Shown here: positions 46,414 through 60,114 of the stretch, one piece after another
How positions within the stretch are numbered: position 1 is the first letter of the stretch
How the letters are laid out: the number at the start of each line of letters is the position of its first letter
NCBI GenBank assembly: GCA_951394405.1
Contig: OX596335.1
Span: 3,472,001 to 3,536,000, forward strand
Source of the DNA: Coprinellus micaceus
Lineage: Eukaryota; Basidiomycota; Agaricomycetes; Agaricales; Psathyrellaceae
Reading direction: 5' to 3'
Length of the DNA stretch: 64,000 bases
Translations under genes and position numbers: made by a program
Notes under the pieces: generated by a model
The model's input: the letters and a program-made list of their open reading frames with translations, nothing else
Database searches by the model: none
What the model was told of the DNA's origin: nothing

Positions 46414-49273
46414 ATGGTGTGAGTACCTTCCTCGTCGTCGTCGCCGTCGTCCTCGATGCTGACCTCGTCGTCCCCAGTAACTTCACCGTCGGTCAGCACG
46501 ATTTGCCCTGATCGAAAATCTTTCCGTGTTGACGCTGGGCGATGTGAACAGAGCAGATGCGGGCCCTTATGGACCGCCCGACCAACATTCGTAACATGTC
46601 CGTTATCGCTCACGGTGCGTCCGCTCGCGATCCCCTGCAGCGTCAAGCAGCTCACGTCGCTCTGCAGTCGATCACGGCAAATCCACCCTCACCGATTCCC
46701 TGGTCTCCAAGGCCGGTATCATTGCTGGCTCCAAGGCTGGTGACATGCGTTTCACCGACACGCGTGAAGACGAAAAGGAGCGTGGTATCACCATCAAGTC
46801 CACTGCTATCTCCATGTACTTCGAGGTCGACAAGGAAGAACTGACCTCTATCAAGCAAAAAACCGAGGGTGAGCAGACGCCTATCAATTAGCGATGTTGC
46901 GCCGCAATCTTATCTTATCTCGCCAGGAAATGAGTTCTTGATCAACTTGATCGACTCCCCCGGACACGTTGATTTCTCTTCGGAGGTCACTGCCGCTCTC
47001 CGTGTTACCGATGGTGCTCTCGTCGTCGTCGACTGTATCGAGGGTGTTTGCGTCCAGACCGAGACCGTCTTGCGTCAAGCTTTGACCGAGCGTATCAAGC
47101 CTGTCGTCGTCATCAACAAGGTCGATCGTGCCCTCCTCGAGTTGCAGGTCAGCAAGGAGGACCTCTTCCAGTCCTTCTCCCGTACCATCGAGTCCGTCAA
47201 CGTCATCATCTCCACGTACAACGACAAGGTCCTTGGCGATGTCCAGGTCTACCCCGAGAACGGTACCGTCGCCTTCGGTTCAGGTCTCCACGGATGGGGC
47301 TTCACTCTCCGCCAGTTTGCTGGCCGCTACGCCAAGAAGTTCGGTGTCGACAAGGAGAAGATGATGAAGAAGCTCTGGGGCGACAACTTCTTCAACCCTG
47401 CCACCCGCAAGTGGACCACCTCTGGCGTTGGTGCCGACGGCAAGCCCCTCGAGCGTGCTTTCAACATGTTCGTTCTCGAGCCCATCTTCAAGGTCTTCGA
47501 TGTCGTCATGAACTTCAAGAAGGATCAGCTCGACACCATCCTCGACAAGCTCGAGGTCAAGCTCGCTGTTGAGGAGCGTGATCTTGAGGGCAAGGCCCTC
47601 CTCAAGGCCATCATGCGTCGTTTCCTTCCCGCCGGCGACTCCATGTTGGAGATGATTGTCATCAACCTCCCCTCCCCCGCCACCGCTCAGCGCTACCGTG
47701 TTGAGACCCTCTACGAGGGTCCCATGGACGACGAATCCGCCATCGGTATCCGCGACTGTGACCCCAAGGCTCCTCTCGTCCTCTATGTCTCCAAGATGGT
47801 ACCTACCTCCGATAAGGGTCGCTTCTACGCCTTCGGTCGTGTCTTCTCTGGTACCGTCAGGTCTGGCCCCAAGATCCGTATCCAGGGCCCCAACTATGTC
47901 CCCGGAAAGAAGGACGATCTCTTCATCAAGTCCGTTCAGCGTACCGTCCTCATGATGGGTCGTTACGTCGAGCCCATTGAGGACTGCCCTGCTGGTAACA
48001 TCATCGGTCTCGTCGGTATCGACCAGTTCTTGCTCAAGTCTGGTACCCTCACCACCTCCGAGACTGCCCACAACATGAAGGTCATGAGGTTCTCCGTCTC
48101 CCCCGTCGTCCAGGTCGCCGTCGAGGTCAAGAACGCTGCCGATCTCCCCAAGCTTGTCGAAGGTCTCAAACGTCTCTCCAAGTCCGACCCTTGTGTCCAG
48201 GCCTGGATTGCCGAGACTGGTGAGCACATTGTTGCTGGTGCTGGTGAGCTTCACTTGGAGATTTGCTTGAAGGTGCGTTTTTACCTCTTTTTGTGGTTCT
48301 TTATACTGACCGAAATGCATAGGATCTCCAAGACGATCACGCTGGTGTTCCCCTCAAGATCTCCGACCCCGTCGTTCCCTACCGCGAGACCGTCAAGACC
48401 GAGTCTAGCATCGTCGCGCTCTCCAAGTCCCAGAACAAGCACAACCGTCTCTTCGTCAAGGCTCTCCCCATTGAGGAGGAGCTCACCAAGGCCATCGAGA
48501 ACGGCGTCGTCAGCTCCCGTGACGATTTCAAGATCCGTGCCCGTCTCCTCGCTGACGAGTACGGCTGGGATGTCACTGACGCCAGGAAGATCTGGTGTTT
48601 CGGTCCCGACACCACTGGCCCCAACTTGTTGGTTGATGTTACCAAGGGTGTTCAGTACTTGAACGAAATCAAGGACTCTTGCGTTGCTGCCTTCCAGTGG
48701 GCGACCAAGGAGGGTGTGTGCTGTGAGGAGAACGTCCGTGGTATCCGCGTCAACATCCTCGATGTTACCGTAAGTGTTCTGGCGTTGCTGGAATGACAAC
48801 GATGCTAATGCCTTTCACAGCTCCACACTGATGCCATCCATCGTGGTGGAGGACAGCTCATCCCCACCATGCGTCGTGCCACCTACGCCGCCTGCTTGCT
48901 CGCCACCCCCAGTCTGCAGGAGCCCATCTACCTCGTCGAGATCCAGTGCCCCGAAAACGCCATCGGTGGTGTCTACTCGTGCCTCAACAAGCGTCGTGGT
49001 CAGGTCTTCTCTGAGGAGCAGCGCCCTGGAACGCCCATGTTCACCATCAAGGCCTACCTCCCTGTCTCTGAGTCCTTCGGCTTCAACGGTGAGCTCCGCT
49101 CGCACACCGCTGGCCAGGCCTTCCCCCAGTCCGTGTTCGACCACTGGGAGACGATGCCCGGCACTCCCCTCGAGAAGGGATCCAAGATGGAGGAGCTGGT
49201 CACGAAGATCCGTACGCGCAAGGGTCTCAAGCCCGAGGTGCCCGCACTGGACACGTACTACGACAAGCTCTAA
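46414..49273 (+). CDS. EFT1: Translation elongation factor 2 (eEF2)
   Basis: GTPase that translocates the ribosome. The exons are 46414-46418 (ATGGT), 46478-46491, 46552-46614, 46668-46868, 46927-48272, 48323-48769 and 48821-49273. Together they give [40 protein letters not shown] (P-loop), [18 protein letters not shown] (G3) and [14 protein letters not shown] (G4). The diphthamide loop is in [19 protein letters not shown]; the target histidine is present. The end is [14 protein letters not shown]. Length is about 842 residues, matching fungal eEF2. Codon use is strongly biased to C-ending codons (GTC, ATC, AAG), unlike its neighbours, as expected for very high expression. Five introns fall near the 5' end or between domains, and the first two exons are only 5 and 14 nt. 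Confidence 0.97.
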
Positions 49274-49510
49274 GCTTAGATTTCATCCTTTTGTTCTTCC
49301 TCACGACGCATGTATACGAGATATGTAGCCACTGTTGTACAAACGCAATAAAATTTCTGGCACTCTGTAGTGGGACTGGCGTGGGAATGGGGAGTGACGA
49401 ATCGAGCGGTGTGTCTCAATGGGTGTCAGCGTCTGAATTCTGTCATATCTTCCACTCTCTCTACTGCGACATCCTCCTCCTCTGCACGCCCCACGCGCCC
49501 ACCCATCGCA

Positions 49511-50434
49511 ATGGCCTCCTCTCTTTCCAATCTCTCCGCCTCCGTCACCCGCATTCTCTACCTCGTTGGCTTCCCCAAGGAGCTCAAGACAAAGGACATC
49601 CAGGCCGCCTTTTCAGACTTTGACAGCGCTGCTGGTGGCGGCTTCAAGATCAAGTGGAGGGACGACACCAGCCTGCTCATCGTGTTCAACGATCCTGCCG
49701 TCGGTGAGTAGATGTCTTCTTGCTTTCAGACCCTCGTCTTGATGAATCGTGACGCGGTCGAAACAGCCAAGCGAGCCTATCTCCACACCGTTGCGTTCCC
49801 TCCCCCAGTGTTGGCATCGCCCTCTGGCGATCCTGTCACGATCCGTCCATACGACGGTCCTGACGCCCAGAACGTTATCCAAGCAGTCAATGCTCGGTCC
49901 CAGCATCATTCTAATCCATCGCGCTCTCATAATGGCCGGGCACCCTCCATCTCCGCCCTACCTGGCGCCCGCACCGCATCCGGCTCTGGAAATGCCCATA
50001 ACCACCACAACGCCCATCGGAACTTGAGCCACGTTTCGATCCCTGAGCACTCGGCCACGACGAACGCGGGCAGGGAGCCAAGCCCCAGTCTCCCAAGCCT
50101 GCCTTCTCATCCGACACTGAACGCGTTGATTAGCTCGACCCTGGGGGAGAGCGCGCTCGTACCGAGCGATCCTGCCATTTTGACGACGAGTTTGCACGAC
50201 CAGACGGCGCTGCTGGGGAACGGCCCTAGGATTGGCGATCCCGGCAAGAGGATGTTGGGTGCTGCGTTGGGAGTCAGACACCCCGGGCTTGGGGCAAGGG
50301 GCTTGAACGGGAGTGCGGGGAACAGTGGGAGTGGTAGCCCGAGTTCTATGACTCCAGCACCCCAGCCCGCGGGCGTGGACCAGGCACTTAGGGATGTCCA
50401 CCGGGCGATGGGCGGCCTAGTCGTTGCGGAGTAA
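49511..50434 (+). CDS. RRM protein of the R3HCC1/R3HCC1L type
   Basis: The N-terminal domain RILYLVGFPKELKTKDIQAA with FSDFDSAAGGGFKIKWRDDT and SLLIVFNDPAVAKRAYL matches the divergent RRM at the C-terminus of R3HCC1-like proteins, where a WxDDT core is diagnostic. The remaining 200 residues are His/Ser/Pro-rich and disordered, with LNALISSTLGESALVPSDPA as the only structured-looking part. Two exons: 49511-49703 and 49767-50434, joined V-AKRAYL. About 285 residues, ending MGGLVVAE. There is no R3H motif in front of the RRM. RNA-related function is likely but not known. Confidence 0.75.
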
Positions 50435-50951
50435 ATGTGCGGCTGGCCTCGTGGTTTCCTGCACTCTACAAGCGGTTCCCGCTCCCTTTTCTTCGCTCCA
50501 TACTTCAACTGCATGCGCTTGACGGCTACCCCTCCCTATCTTTCTGCCATTCGATTCATTTGGGCTATACGTGTTGTATTTCGCCGCTTCTTTCCCCCTT
50601 CCCCCTGTAATTTGTCGCTTTCAGTCTTCAGTAGTCCTTGTCCATTTCCTCCTCCCCAAATTCATCCATATCATTTCGAGCATACGCAAGGCCACCCTCG
50701 CTGCTCCGTCTTTCCCTCCTTTAGTACTCCCTCATCCCCTCATACCTACTAGTATCATGAATCCATCTCCCTCTTCCCCTGTTTCGGGCAGTGTATGCAG
50801 TAGTGTATATCTCTCGGAATGTATGGTATCGATAGCATGCCACGTAATGTGCCATTTAAATCCTCATCTGGCCCTGGGCGCTGAGTTTCAGGTCCGTTGG
50901 GCGCCCAAGTCGTCACTTGATTCGAATCACTGCATTCCCCTATCTTTCACC
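50435..50951. other. Intergenic region, no gene recognised
   Basis: About 520 bp, very C/T-rich in the first half (about 50520-50750), consistent with the 3' flank of one gene and the leader of the next. No conserved coding frame was seen. Confidence 0.4.
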
Positions 50952-52067
50952 ATGACCATGACGAGCAACACCGACACCACTGCAAAAGCGATATCAGCTC
51001 CCGATGAAGACCTCGGCTTCCCCGCAGGGTATTTTGTCTTGAGGAACACGGGCTCGGACAGGATGCTCGATGTGGAGATGGGAAAAGTGGATGATGGAGC
51101 CGAGATCCTTATGTTTCCCGAGAAGGAGAAGAGCCTCGTTGAGGGTACGTCGCCAGTGCTTTGTTCTGAACTGGGAGGGTGCATATCCCAGTCTAGTCAC
51201 CGGAAGGGTCTAGGTTCGGACTATGTTTGATTCACAGAGGCACTACACAGGGTTTCGGGATCGGACGGCAGATAATCAGGTGGGCGGGATCAGGGAACAT
51301 GGGAGATTGGTCCGGGCGCTTATCGCGGATGCTCTGCTCCTCAGGTGTTCTTCATCGACGATACTGGGGCGCTATGCTCGAGGTCTTCAGGGCACGCTGT
51401 TGATGTCAAAGGTAAGGCCTCCCATTGGTTTCTACCGTCCTCAATGTGGTACTGACTCCTATCTCCATACATTCACCTCCCCCGACTTCACACTTACACA
51501 CGACATTGGAAAGGTGACCGCTTGGTCCTGAGACACCGAAAACCCATATCGTATCCGTACCCCAACCGCGTCTCCCACCCCCTTCCCAAATTTCGACTAA
51601 ACCAGCACACTGGAGAGATCACCGTGCATTTCCAATGCGATCCGACTTATCCGCGTCCTGGGGAACCTACCTCTGAAGCGTGGAGGGCAAAGACTTATGT
51701 CCTCGCGAGCGTACCTCTGAGGAAGCCCCGGACGGTGTTGGACAATGCGTCTGCGTTCCTTACGACGAACATCTTCCGGCCGCTGGAAGGGGTCTTCACT
51801 GGGGGCCTTGGCAGCGCGGTGAGCAGAAGCACAGCTGAAGAGGTGCAGAACGCGAGCTTAGACCTGGGCGACGATGATGTCCTCGAGGAGGATAGGGCGG
51901 AGGAGAACGAGGTGGATGATAGCCCGGAACCGGTGAGGAGGGTGCGCGTCGTGGGGATCGCAGACAAAGAGGCCAAGGACAGGAGACTTGGGGAGAAGAC
52001 GAGGAAGAGGAGGATGTGGGTTGCACAGGGTCTCAGGAGGAGCAACGCGCGCACTGGCGGCATTTGA
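50952..52067 (+). CDS. Ricin-B-like (beta-trefoil/CBM13-type) protein
   Basis: The first part, GYFVLRNTGSDRMLDVEMG with VDDGAEILMFPEKEKSLVEG, followed by TADNQVFFIDDTGALCSRSS, GHAVDVKGDRLVLRH and RKPISYPYPN, has the repeated Asp/Gly-Leu pattern of a ricin-B lectin trefoil. The rest has KFRLNQHTGEITVHFQCDPT, KTYVLASVPLRKPRT and an acidic-basic C-terminus (VGIADKEAKDRRLGEKTRKR). Exons: 50952 to about 51145, a small exon encoding GFRDRTADNQ (about 51252-51280), then VFFIDD... to about 51412, then from about 51513. No signal peptide, so cytoplasmic. The start is the ATG at 50952; a second ATG lies 6 nt downstream. Sugar binding is inferred from the fold only. Confidence 0.7.
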
Positions 52068-52145
52068 AGGTCAGGTGATCTTAATTACGCGTTTGATCAG
52101 TACGCGTCCACCAGCTACGGTTCTTCCCTGTCTACTACCACTACC

Positions 52146-53591
52146 ATGTCGCGACCGTCGAACATCTTTGTATTGTCTATTACCCACCTCAAAGACAGAC
52201 CAAACGAGAAACATGCTTTGGATTTGCTCAAGAAGATTGTGAGCCTCGTCAAGCCTATCATGAGGAAGCATGGGTGGGTATTGCCTGAGCTCGCAGAGTT
52301 CTTTCCAGACCAGACGAACTTGCTGGGTGTGTTCAGATCTCCCTTCTTTCTACAACCTCAACTCTAATGCACAGGTGCAGGGATGAGTGAGTATAATGGT
52401 AGAGTGAAGTCGATACGTGGCTGTTGACGTGGACGAAATGCTGTTAGATATGAACATGGGGCAGAAGATCATGCTCAGGCTGCGTCCACACCACTCCCCA
52501 ACATGGTTTCTCGAGGAGGAGGAGATTCTTCAGACGATGCTACACGAAGTGAGCCCCTTACCCCCTCTCCTCCTCACCGTCTAACACGTGGTAGCTGACC
52601 CATAACGTCCATGGTCCTCACGACGATAAATTCTACAAATTCCTCTCGGGGCTTCAAGACGAGTACGAGGAACTGCGTCGCAAAGGATACTCAGGCGAGG
52701 GTTTCTTTACCCCCGGGCAACGACTCGGCGGGTCCACAGCGTATATTAACGGTCGAGCACTCTCCCATAACCCCTCCCCTACTGCTGGGCGCCTAAAAGC
52801 ACTCGAGGCGGCGGAGAAGAGAAAGCATGCGTCGAGGGTCCTAGGTGGAGTCGCAGGGGGCTCAAGAACGCTTGGGGGAGCGGGTGGTAGTAGAAGCGGA
52901 ACGGGGAGGGTGCTGACGCCCAGAGAACTGGCAGCTCAGGTACGTTTAACTCGGCGAGATAGAGCAAAGCTAATTTGTAAACCAACTTTAGGCCGCCGAA
53001 CGCAGGATGCGCGACGCTACGGAATGTGGCTCTCAACAACCCGTCGCGAATATCCAGAGGGAGTCCGACAGAGCAACCCGGGAGGGCGTCAAGAACGACG
53101 TGATCGACCTCACGATGGACGACGACGATATGTGGGAACCTGACTGGATTTCTGACGACGATAAGCCTGCGCTACACGCCGACTCGGACGACGAAATTGA
53201 GATTGTCAGGGACCTTCATCCCATCCCTACACGAGAGCCCGTACCCGGACCTTCCAGTCGAAATCCGAACGCGAATGCCAGGGATGCAAATCGGAGAGCC
53301 GTTTCCGCATATCCTCGGGCTGGTCCCTCCACAAAAGCGAACTCAAGAGGAAGAACCCCCACACGACCGTCCGCTTCATCCTCCTCTAGGCGGCCACAAG
53401 AACAAATGGAATGGGAATGCGAGATTTGTACCCTCATCAACAAACCCTTCGCACTCCAATGCGACGCGTGTGGGATTCGTCGACCTCCAGATCAGGCGGC
53501 CGGGTGGGCGTGCCTCGCGTGTGGTGAGACGGGGATGCCGCACGATTTTTGGACGTGCAGAGCCTGTGGGGTCGTGAAGAGCTCGTCGTAG
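52146..53591 (+). CDS. WSS1: Wss1-type WLM metalloprotease (DNA-protein crosslink repair)
   Basis: SUMO-dependent protease that clears proteins crosslinked to DNA. The zinc site is HELTHNVHGPHDDKFY (HExxH plus a third His). N-terminal WLM features are ALDLLKKIVSLVKPIMRKHG and NMGQKIMLRLRPHHS. A SUMO-interaction motif, DVIDLTMDDDD, follows. A RanBP2-type zinc finger (WECEICTLINKPFALQCDAC) and a second Cys4 element (WACLACGETG...WTCRACG) end the protein. Exons: 52146-52326, 52375-52386 (12 nt), 52448-52548, 52595-52939 and 52992-53591. The intron at 52549-52594 splits HE/LTH of the active site. Start ATG 52146, only 78 bp after the upstream stop. Confidence 0.92.
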
Positions 53592-53758
53592 GGGGTTGAG
53601 ATGGGCTTTCCGGTGGTATCATCTTCGTAGTATCAGTTGGAACTTTGGATGCCAGTTGATTTGCTTCCGATTTACTTTGCATATACCTTGTACAACAGTT
53701 TCTTGGGATATCAACACCATGATGCCTACGCTTCGTTCATTCGTCACTCCTCGCACCC

Positions 53759-54424
53759 TCAACCAGTCCTCAAAATCAAATGCACACCGCTGTCCGTGTC
53801 CACAACGTCGCTAACCTTGCCCACCTCCAACGCAAATGTTGCCTCCTCGAAGGGACGCTGCATCTGGTTGCGGCCGAACCAGCCGAGATCGCCGCCCTTC
53901 GAGAAGGAGGAGCAGTCGGAGTGCTCCTGGGCGAGTAAAGCGAAGATTTTCTGATAGTCGTCCCCAGCGTCGATGATTTGTTGCTGGTAGGTGCGGAGGA
54001 TAGAGACGGCTTCCTCTTTGGTGCGGGTGATGTTGGACTGTGAGTTTGAATTCATTCATATTGGAAGGGACGGTACTATGTCAGCATTTGAAAAGGGGCA
54101 AGGCGTGATTTACGCACAGATCTATGACTGGCGGGCCTCCTGCTATCCCTGTGCTTTACCAGCAAATGGCTTGCGCGCACCTGACCCGCATGCGAGTCTG
54201 CTGCCTCCTCGTGGGGATCGTTCAAGAGGTGTGCACCGGGAAGGCTTTCAATCTGCTCCTCGGACAGGTCGGCAGGAGCATCCCAGACGGACTGGTTGGT
54301 CTGTCTGTTGAAGAAGTACGGGACCTTGCGCGAGTTGGACATGCGCACTTCCCAGCCTTCTGACGACTGACCATGCATAGATCGATGAGTTTTCGACTTG
54401 GGAGGGAGTGGGGGGGCATACCAT
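53759..54424 (-). CDS. ESS1: Ess1/Pin1 prolyl isomerase (WW + parvulin)
   Basis: Isomerises phospho-Ser/Thr-Pro bonds, notably in the RNA polymerase II tail. The WW domain reads GWEVRMSNSRKVPYFFNRQ with SVWDAP. The parvulin domain has ASHLLVKHRDSRRPAS (phosphate-binding Lys/Arg), HSDCSSFSKGGDLGWFGR with the catalytic Cys, NQMQRPFEEATFALEVG and SGVHLILRTG. One intron near 54004-54090 separates HRS and SNITRTKEEA. The start is probably a split one: ATG at 54422-54424, then a 55-nt intron GTATGC...GTCAG, giving M-SSEGWEVR. The alternative is the ATG at 54376-54378 (MHGQSSEGW). About 175 residues. Confidence 0.93.
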
Positions 54425-54912
54425 GGCTGAGAAATAAGTGATCAAGGGGGAAGATGGTGGTTCGTGGAAAAGAATGGGGTTGGAGGGAGTGCGGGGTAAT
54501 CTGGGCGTCATTGGGGCGAGATCTTGGCAACAGATTAGATAAGATCGTGATGGGCGCCCCTGTGTGAACGAGGCTCTCTCAGGCTTGCCAGTCGATGCCG
54601 CTTTCCATTCAGATGCCCGTTGCCAACCATGATCAAGTCGACGAGACGGTTGTCCATCGACCACAACGACCACCATGCTTCCGCGGGGCAGTCTGGAGGA
54701 GAACATGGGATACCGACATCCCTTCATGTTTGGGACCGTGTATCTTGGGGGCATTGGAGGTGCGCCGTTCTCCAACATTTCGAGTTGTTGCTGGGTAGCT
54801 CATGGTCGTCGTGATATCTACAGACAACCCACGTACTGTGGGTATTCTAGAAAGGTGTATCCTGACCTTGCATTCTGAACTCCTAGTCCCATTGTAGCTC
54901 GTCGACCTCGCC

Positions 54913-56834
54913 ATGTCCCTCTTCTCTGCCCACCTGAGGCGAAAGCCCGACTGGTGGGTGCTCTACCGTGATCCACGGGTGCGGCAAGCGTGGTATGATG
55001 ACGCCCTGGACAGGCGGTGGGATGTTAGAGGCCCGTCGTCCATGTTTAAGATTCAGCTGAGTCCGAAACAGGTACGGACACCCTACTTTTGCAGCGTCCT
55101 GGTTAACCATCTGAGCCTATGGCACTCAGATCAACTATGTCTTGGACGAACTCGAGGGCTACGCTACTCTGAGAGACGAGAAGAACGGATGGTATGTCGC
55201 ATCACCATTTACACAAGCACATAGTAACCTCCCACAGCGAGGTGTCATGCTTCGAGCGAATCTGGGAATCACATACACTCGTCTCCCCATCCTTCGCCGC
55301 CTCCTTCCTATCAGAGTTACACAAGCTAAAGAACGACTTTCCTCAATGGGGTGGCCACAATCAGAACACCGAACATACCATTATCGACCCCCTCCTCCAC
55401 TGCCTCGTTTATAAGCGTACCCTCGTGCGTGCATCGTTCAGCCGACCTGCAAGGCCCCTTCCTCCCCCTACATCCGGGGTGACGGATGTCTACACCGTCT
55501 CCAACAAATTCTCGTGGATACCCTCTGACGTCCTAGTCTCCCCGACCGGCCAATGCCAATTCAAGTCCTACATCAACAACATAAATCCCGAAACTCACAG
55601 GCCCTTTTACCGTCTCCTTTCCACTCTCCTTACATCCTCCGTCTCCCTTTTCGAACACATTCTCACAGACCTTCACCGTAACAACCCCCTTGGACTGAGG
55701 ATATACGGGTCCTGTCGATACACTGTATGGGAAGAGCCTGAAGAGCCGGAGCATTCAGATGACGAGGAAGGATGGGCAAGGTATGAGAAGGAGATGAGGC
55801 AGTGGTCCATGAACCGGCCGTTGCAATTACCTGACATACCGAGTGGTGGGTATAGGAGGGGCACTGTGGAGGCGAGGAGGCATGTCGTGACTTTAAAGGG
55901 TAGACAGCTGCAGGTGTTTGTGAGGGTATCCCAGATTCATTTAGTGAGTCGCAATTCGAGAGGTCACGAACTGCAGAGAGATGCTTATGCCTGTGATTAA
56001 GATTCCAGGAGGTCCCGAGTACTCTGGAACTGATTGGCACGTCGAAGGTATGAGGAACGAACGGATCGTCGCCTGCACCCACCACTTCCTGCAATGTGTA
56101 AGTTCCGTCGTCCTTCGAGCTATGCGTATTCTGAAGCTGTACTATCATAGGAGAACATAACCACCCCATCTCTCCAATTCAGGCTGGCCGTATCCTACCC
56201 ACGCCAGTTCATTGCAGGAGACACTGGGGCGACTCTCCGCACGTGGGGCCTGAATGACGGTGATGGATGCCAGCAATACGTCGGTTCTGTGCCAATTTCC
56301 CCACCCATTCCGTCCCCGGACCTCTCTGCCTCTACAAATGAACATGCCCCCGACTCCAACCCCAACTTCTCGACCATCGCCTTCCCTAACATTTACCAAT
56401 CCCAACTCACCCCCTTCCGCCTTGCTGACGTTACCAAGGATGGGTATCTCACCGTCGTTTCCTTACTCCTCGTCGACCCGGACATCCGCCCCATTGTATC
56501 GACGAGCAACGTCCCTCCCCAGCAATCGACGTGGGTTCGCGACGCGGTGTATGACGCGCTCATGAGCAAGCTGCCCGGAGAGTTGGTTGAGGCTGTGTGG
56601 AGCGAGGTGGTAAATGCAAGGGAAGAAGTTGCGGGAGATGAAAGTGTAGAAGGAGGAAAAGCAGGGAGCGACAGGCCGTGGAAAGAGGAGGGCGGCTGGG
56701 TTATGAGACAGGAGGAGGCAGAAGGGTATCGGAGGCAGTATGTGGGTGTGTTGGAGAGGTTCACGCAGGCGAGTAACAATTATCATTTCTGTATACCGTT
56801 TGATGTTTGGAATAGTCCGGAGATGGTGTTGTAA
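54913..56834 (+). CDS. DUF4246 family protein
   Basis: A fungal family of unknown function. Family blocks are visible: LRRKPDWWVLYRDPRVRQAW, INYVLDELEGYA, VSNKFSWIPSDVLVSPTG, CQFKSYINNINPETHRPFY, IPGGPEYSGTDWHVEGMRNE, RIVACTHHFLQCENIT and DGDGCQQYVGSV. The W-H-V-E-G core has a possible metal-binding His/Glu pair. It ends IPFDVWNSPEMVL. Joins: SPKQ/INYVL, GC/EVSCFE, IHL/IPGGPE and FLQC/ENITT. The start is uncertain: an acceptor at about 54895 would give LVDLAMSLFSAHLRRKPDWW, and an upstream exon (54600-54780) is possible, so the ATG at 54913 is a conservative choice. Confidence 0.82.
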
Positions 56835-58204
56835 TGCGCATATATACCCTCTAATAGTCTCGTTTTCCTGAGCCTCTTCAAGTTGCAGGTGGCTTCGCAG
56901 CAGTTGGCTCGGAACGGACCCGCCGAGCTCATTTTTGGGGGCGATCGAAACACGCTCACGGGACAAGGAACGGTAATCATGGTCTCGCGACGGAAAACTG
57001 TCTATAATAATAAAGGTCGGCGCTCTTCCCTTTTTGCCTTCTCCACGGCTTGTCCTCTCCCTCCATCTCGAAGCCACCGGTTCAGTTATTCATTTTGACC
57101 GTCGTATGTGTGTGAAGCCGGGATCGGACGCGACTGTTAAAGCGCGGTGGCCTGGCGCTTACGACAGTGTCCCCTCTCCGGCATAATTGCGAGGCGGGTG
57201 TGGGGTCGATCCCGCGGTATTCGCTGCGATTCGGCAGTCGCTGGTAAATGGGCGTTGAATATTATTTATCGCGGTCGAGGGATGGGAATTGGCGGTCTGG
57301 TAGAACTAAGCACCGGCCGTCAAATTCTGCCAAGCTTCCCGCGAGGGGAGTGTAACAGGCTATGGGTCTAGGGGGAGGCATTCTAGGCTGCAAGGGTTTA
57401 CAGAGCAGCCTTTCTGGCTGTGGAGATCCCAAAGCCGAACATGGAAAAAGGACGCGACAGTGTATCTACTATCGTGGATATCCTACCTAGGGGCATGTCA
57501 CAGGGTGCATCGTATTTTACCTCTCACCGCCCACATTGATCTTAAGCTTCATGGGCGCTTGTGGACCATTTTGTTGTCGACAAGTTCATGAACGCCACCG
57601 CACCTGCGCCGTGATCCACGTTTCATTTTTCCAACATTTCGTCACTCCGAGGCTGTGTTACATATCGTGTTGTCAAAGCGGACACATGCCATGCCGATCA
57701 GTGCATTGTCAAGGCCCTTTGAACGGCCCAACCGGAGAGGATCATGGGCGCTTATACGCTATCCGGCATATCAACTTGAGAGATACATACATTTTATTCT
57801 ATTGTCTTCAAATCAAAAATCAAAACCCAATATGCTAAATGTAAGGTGGTCGGGTATATAGGAAGGTCCTTGTGGTACGGTCTACCTGAGCGTTGAGGCA
57901 AGGCAGTTGCAGCAAATTAAGAAGGGGGTACGCGCTAAGAACGGGGCCAAAGCAGTAAAGCAACGCCATCTAAAGGGAAGGGGTAGCAAGGGGAACGCGA
58001 GCGCATGATAAGTCTAGTCCCGGCGACGTGTTGGGATAAAATTTGAGTGTAAAGTAGAAAGTCGGGACGCACAAGAAAACGTCTCAGATTATCGAGGCTT
58101 AGGGAACGAAAGTCGGGGAAACGACAAACGAGAGACGGTGTTAACTAGTCCCAGGTGATGTAACGAAGAGGTAGCTTGAAGGGGTATTAATTAAGTGAGT
58201 CTAT
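56835..58204. other. 1.37-kb region without a recognised gene
   Basis: Read on both strands; open frames are short and show no known protein. It contains a convergent pair of gene ends, so two 3' flanks account for part of it. A GGGGTCGATCCC sequence near 57204 resembles a tRNA B box but no cloverleaf could be built. A long non-coding RNA cannot be excluded by sequence alone. Confidence 0.4.
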
Positions 58205-59899
<1,695 letters not shown>

Positions 59900-60114
59900 G
59901 GTGGAAAACGCGTGAGGGGGGAGCAGGGAGGTGGAGGAGAGTTGTTATACCGGCCAAAGTTTATCGGATGGCTCAAATTCAGGGCTGCCGATCACGCGAG
60001 TTTCCGCCACATGGGGTTGCCACTACTACATACTACAACATTTATCCTTCCATTTTCTCCTCCAGACAGTTGGGCTCCTCCGACATCGCAGCCCCTTCCT
60101 CCTTCAGTATCCGC

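Noticed and set aside
47280..48320. A 346-codon minus-strand open frame
   Set aside because: Antisense shadow of eEF2, caused by its strong C-ending codon bias; the translation has no domain.
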